Positions 62,094 to 64,000 of a DNA stretch of 64,000 nt are shown piece by piece. Position 1 is the first letter of the stretch; every line of letters begins with the position of its first letter. Both the position numbers and the translations under genes were made by a program. The notes under the pieces were generated by a model. It was not told where the DNA came from, did not search any database, and saw only the letters and a program-made list of their open reading frames with translations. This DNA comes from Bradyrhizobium sp. BR13661 (GTDB lineage Bacteria > Pseudomonadota > Alphaproteobacteria > Rhizobiales > Xanthobacteraceae), in the NCBI RefSeq assembly GCF_029892425.1, contig NZ_JARXWB010000018.1:1-64000 (forward strand), in the 5' to 3' direction.

Positions 62094-63428
62094 ATGTCCG
62101 CTCCCACGCCGCTCTGGAAAACATTTCTGCGCTTCCTCGCTCCGTTGATGCTGAGCAACGCGCTGCAATCGTTGTTCGGCACCATCAGCAACGTCTATCT
62201 CGGCCACATGATCGGCGTCGACGCACTCGCGGCGGTCTCGACCTTCTTCCCGGTGTTCTTCTTCTTGTTCGCCTTCGTCATGGGCCTGAGCACCGGCGCC
62301 ACCGTGCTGATCGGCCAGGCCTTTGGCGCAGGCAAGCACGACAGGATCAAGATCGTCGCCGGCACGACACTCGCGGTCGGCCTATTGCTCTCGATATCAG
62401 TGGGATTGGCCGGTGGCCTGTTCAGCCGCCAATTGATGATGGCGCTGGCCACGCCCGCGGACATTCTCGACCAGGCTAGCCGCTACGCGCGCATCATGCT
62501 GCTGACGATGCCGCTCGGCTTCGTCTTCCTGCTGATGACGGCAATGATCCGCGGCATCGGCGACGCTGTGACGCCGCTGCTGGCATTGGCGCTGTCGACG
62601 ACGATCGGATTGATCCTGACCCCGATACTGATCCGCAGCGACGTCGGCATCACCAGTCCAGCCTGGGCGGCCGCGATCTCCAACGCGGTGACGCTGATCG
62701 TTCTCGCAGTCTACTTGCTGCGAAAGAAGCACGCGCTCGCACCGGACGCTGCATTGCTTCGTCATCTGCGGCTCAATCGCGCAGTGCTCGGACAAATCCT
62801 CGGCATCGGCCTGCCAAGTGCGGTTGGTATGGTCGTGATGGCGGTCGCCGAGCTGGTGCTGCTCGGCCTCGTCAACGGCTATGGCTCGAACGCGACTGCG
62901 GCCTATGGCGCGGTCAATCAGGTGATGGGCTACACGCAGTTCACGGCGATGTCGATTTCGATCGCGGTCTCGATCCTCGGCGCGCAGGCGATTGGCAGCG
63001 GCGACCGGGCCCGGCTCGACGGCATCGTCCGCACGGGTCTCGCGTTCAACCTCGTGCTGACTGGTGGGCTGGTGGCGCTGATCTATCTCGCTCCGCGCGC
63101 CGTGCTCGGCATCTTCATCACCGACGGCGCCGTGCTCGATCTGGCGAAGGGACTGCTCTTCATCGCCCTGTGGAGCTCGGTGCCGTTCGGCCTTGCGACC
63201 ACATTCTCAGGCGCAATGCGTGCCGCGGGAGTGGCGCTGACGCCGATGCTGCTGTCGATATCAGCCATTGTCGCGATCGAGTTGCCGTCGGCGGTGATCC
63301 TCAGCCGCATGATCGGACTTGCGGGCGTCTGGGCCGCATATCCGATCGTGTTCTGCGCCATGTTCCTCTTGCAGGCGGGCTATTACCTTCTGGTGTGGCG
63401 CAAGCAGGCGATCCGGCGCCTGGTCTGA
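62094..63428 (+). CDS. MATE family efflux transporter
   Basis: A 444-residue protein from ATG 62094 (AAAGG eight bases upstream). It has about 12 membrane segments in two matching halves, each with a MATE start (LRFLAPLMLSNALQSLFGTISN in part; ILGIGLPSAVGMVVMAVAEL). The GQAFGAGKHDR motif, common to the NorM/DinF-type family, is clear. It should export drugs or cationic metabolites using a Na or H gradient. It follows the DUF2239 gene by about 90 bp and may share its transcript. Confidence 0.9.
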   Translation: MSAPTPLWKTFLRFLAPLMLSNALQSLFGTISNVYLGHMIGVDALAAVSTFFPVFFFLFAFVMGLSTGATVLIGQAFGAGKHDRIKIVAGTTLAVGLLLSISVGLAGGLFSRQLMMALATPADILDQASRYARIMLLTMPLGFVFLLMTAMIRGIGDAVTPLLALALSTTIGLILTPILIRSDVGITSPAWAAAISNAVTLIVLAVYLLRKKHALAPDAALLRHLRLNRAVLGQILGIGLPSAVGMVVMAVAELVLLGLVNGYGSNATAAYGAVNQVMGYTQFTAMSISIAVSILGAQAIGSGDRARLDGIVRTGLAFNLVLTGGLVALIYLAPRAVLGIFITDGAVLDLAKGLLFIALWSSVPFGLATTFSGAMRAAGVALTPMLLSISAIVAIELPSAVILSRMIGLAGVWAAYPIVFCAMFLLQAGYYLLVWRKQAIRRLV

Positions 63429-63530
63429 TCGTCAAGATATTATGACCGTCATTAAACGGTGGACCTGTGGCGCGCCCTGCGCCACAATGCAAAAAATTCA
63501 TCTCAAAAAGCCTGGTCAGGGAGAACGAAT

Positions 63531-64000
63531 TTGACCCGCACAGCCCCGCAATTCCTGTTCGATTTCGGCAGTCCGAACGCCTATCTCAGCCATCTGGCGA
63601 TCCCGGCGATCGAGCAGCGCATCGGCGTCAAATTCGAATATGTGCCGATCCTGCTCGGCGGCATCTTCAAGTCGACCAACAACAGGTCGCCGGCGGAGAC
63701 GCTCGCCGGCGTCAAGAACAAGCGCGAATTCCAGCAGGTGGAAACCGAGCGCTTCCTCAAGCGCTTCAAGGTCCAGCCCTACGTCTTCAATCCCGACTTC
63801 CCCATCAACACGCTGAACCTGATGCGCACTGCGATCGCCGCTCAGCTCGAGGGCGTGTTCGAGAAATATGTCGACGCGGCCTTCTACCACATGTGGCGCG
63901 ACCCGAAGAAGATGGACGATCCTGAAGTTGCGGCCAAGGCGCTGGCGTCATCAGGCCTCGACGCGCAGAAGCTGTTCGCCCGTGCCCAGGAACCGGAGGT
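63531..64000 (+). CDS. 2-hydroxychromene-2-carboxylate isomerase-like protein, truncated by the window edge
   Basis: The start is TTG 63531 with AGGGAGA upstream; the 156 residues seen run off the end. The protein is a DsbA-fold, kappa-class GST relative: FLFDFGSPNAYLSHLAIP with the active-site Ser region, then VPILLGGIFKSTNN and NTLNLMRTAIAAQLEG, and AFYHMWRDPKKMDDPEV. NahD-like isomerases act in aromatic degradation, but many members have other or unknown substrates. No aromatic pathway genes are adjacent in this window. Confidence 0.85.
   Translation, partial: MTRTAPQFLFDFGSPNAYLSHLAIPAIEQRIGVKFEYVPILLGGIFKSTNNRSPAETLAGVKNKREFQQVETERFLKRFKVQPYVFNPDFPINTLNLMRTAIAAQLEGVFEKYVDAAFYHMWRDPKKMDDPEVAAKALASSGLDAQKLFARAQEPE

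Overview
The window looks like a chromosomal segment of a slow-growing rhizobial alphaproteobacterium, most likely Bradyrhizobium. The grounds are the high GC content, the family-level look of nearly every protein, the hemD / mitofilin-like / hemY and tsaD-gpsA-EVE gene orders, many small DUF genes typical of Rhizobiales, and dispersed palindromic repeats built on CCGGGGC/CCCGGCC arms. This is recognition by eye; no search was run.

Left core (1-21.87 kb). A flavin amine oxidoreductase is followed by a four-gene minus-strand operon (hydrolase, DUF2269, SDR-DoxX fusion, DCC protein). Then come a GNAT acetyltransferase behind a CtrA-like site, inorganic pyrophosphatase, an M20 peptidase, FolD, DUF167, YggT and tRNA-Ala(CGC) with a palindromic repeat touching its CCA end. 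Next are enoyl-CoA hydratase, a class I glutamine amidotransferase, an SDR, a TerB-like protein, a class III cyclase with a zinc ribbon, a cytochrome P450, a Tat-exported esterase, an MFS_3 exporter, two small Cys-rich secreted proteins and a polysaccharide deacetylase.

Genomic island (about 21.87-37.09 kb). A P4-type tyrosine integrase lies next to tRNA-Thr(CGT). The other end carries a degenerate copy of the tRNA-Thr 3' end (CCCTCTTGCG-CACCA), joined to the same repeat that follows tRNA-Ala. The island therefore appears to have separated tRNA-Thr from its original downstream repeat. Its right part is an overlapping minus-strand set of phage/ICE-like genes (HTH excisionase, winged helix, replication-like HTH protein, conserved phage protein, membrane protein). 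Its middle is an 8 kb cargo block bracketed by direct repeats of about 97 bp at 23.4 and 31.6 kb. The cargo holds an HNH-like protein, two secreted proteins, two HEPN-like proteins, a coiled-coil protein and a 1505-residue NACHT/STAND-like NTPase with a C-terminal PD-(D/E)XK nuclease-like domain. The HEPN pair, coiled-coil protein and NTPase-nuclease form the best candidate for an undescribed (probably anti-phage) system here.

Right core (37.1-64 kb). In order: hemY, a mitofilin-like protein and hemD (minus strand); tsaD-gpsA-EVE (plus strand); a second class III cyclase; SRPBCC; topoisomerase IB; acetyl-CoA synthetase; an L,D-transpeptidase; a thermonuclease-like protein; DUF1674/SdhAF4; RsmB, heparinase II/III and PurH; a UMF1-type MFS transporter; gamma-glutamyltransferase; another MFS transporter; a GST divergent from a DUF2239 gene with an operator-like palindrome between them; a MATE transporter; and the start of a 2-hydroxychromene-2-carboxylate isomerase cut by the window edge. 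No rRNA, CRISPR array or intact insertion sequence was seen.
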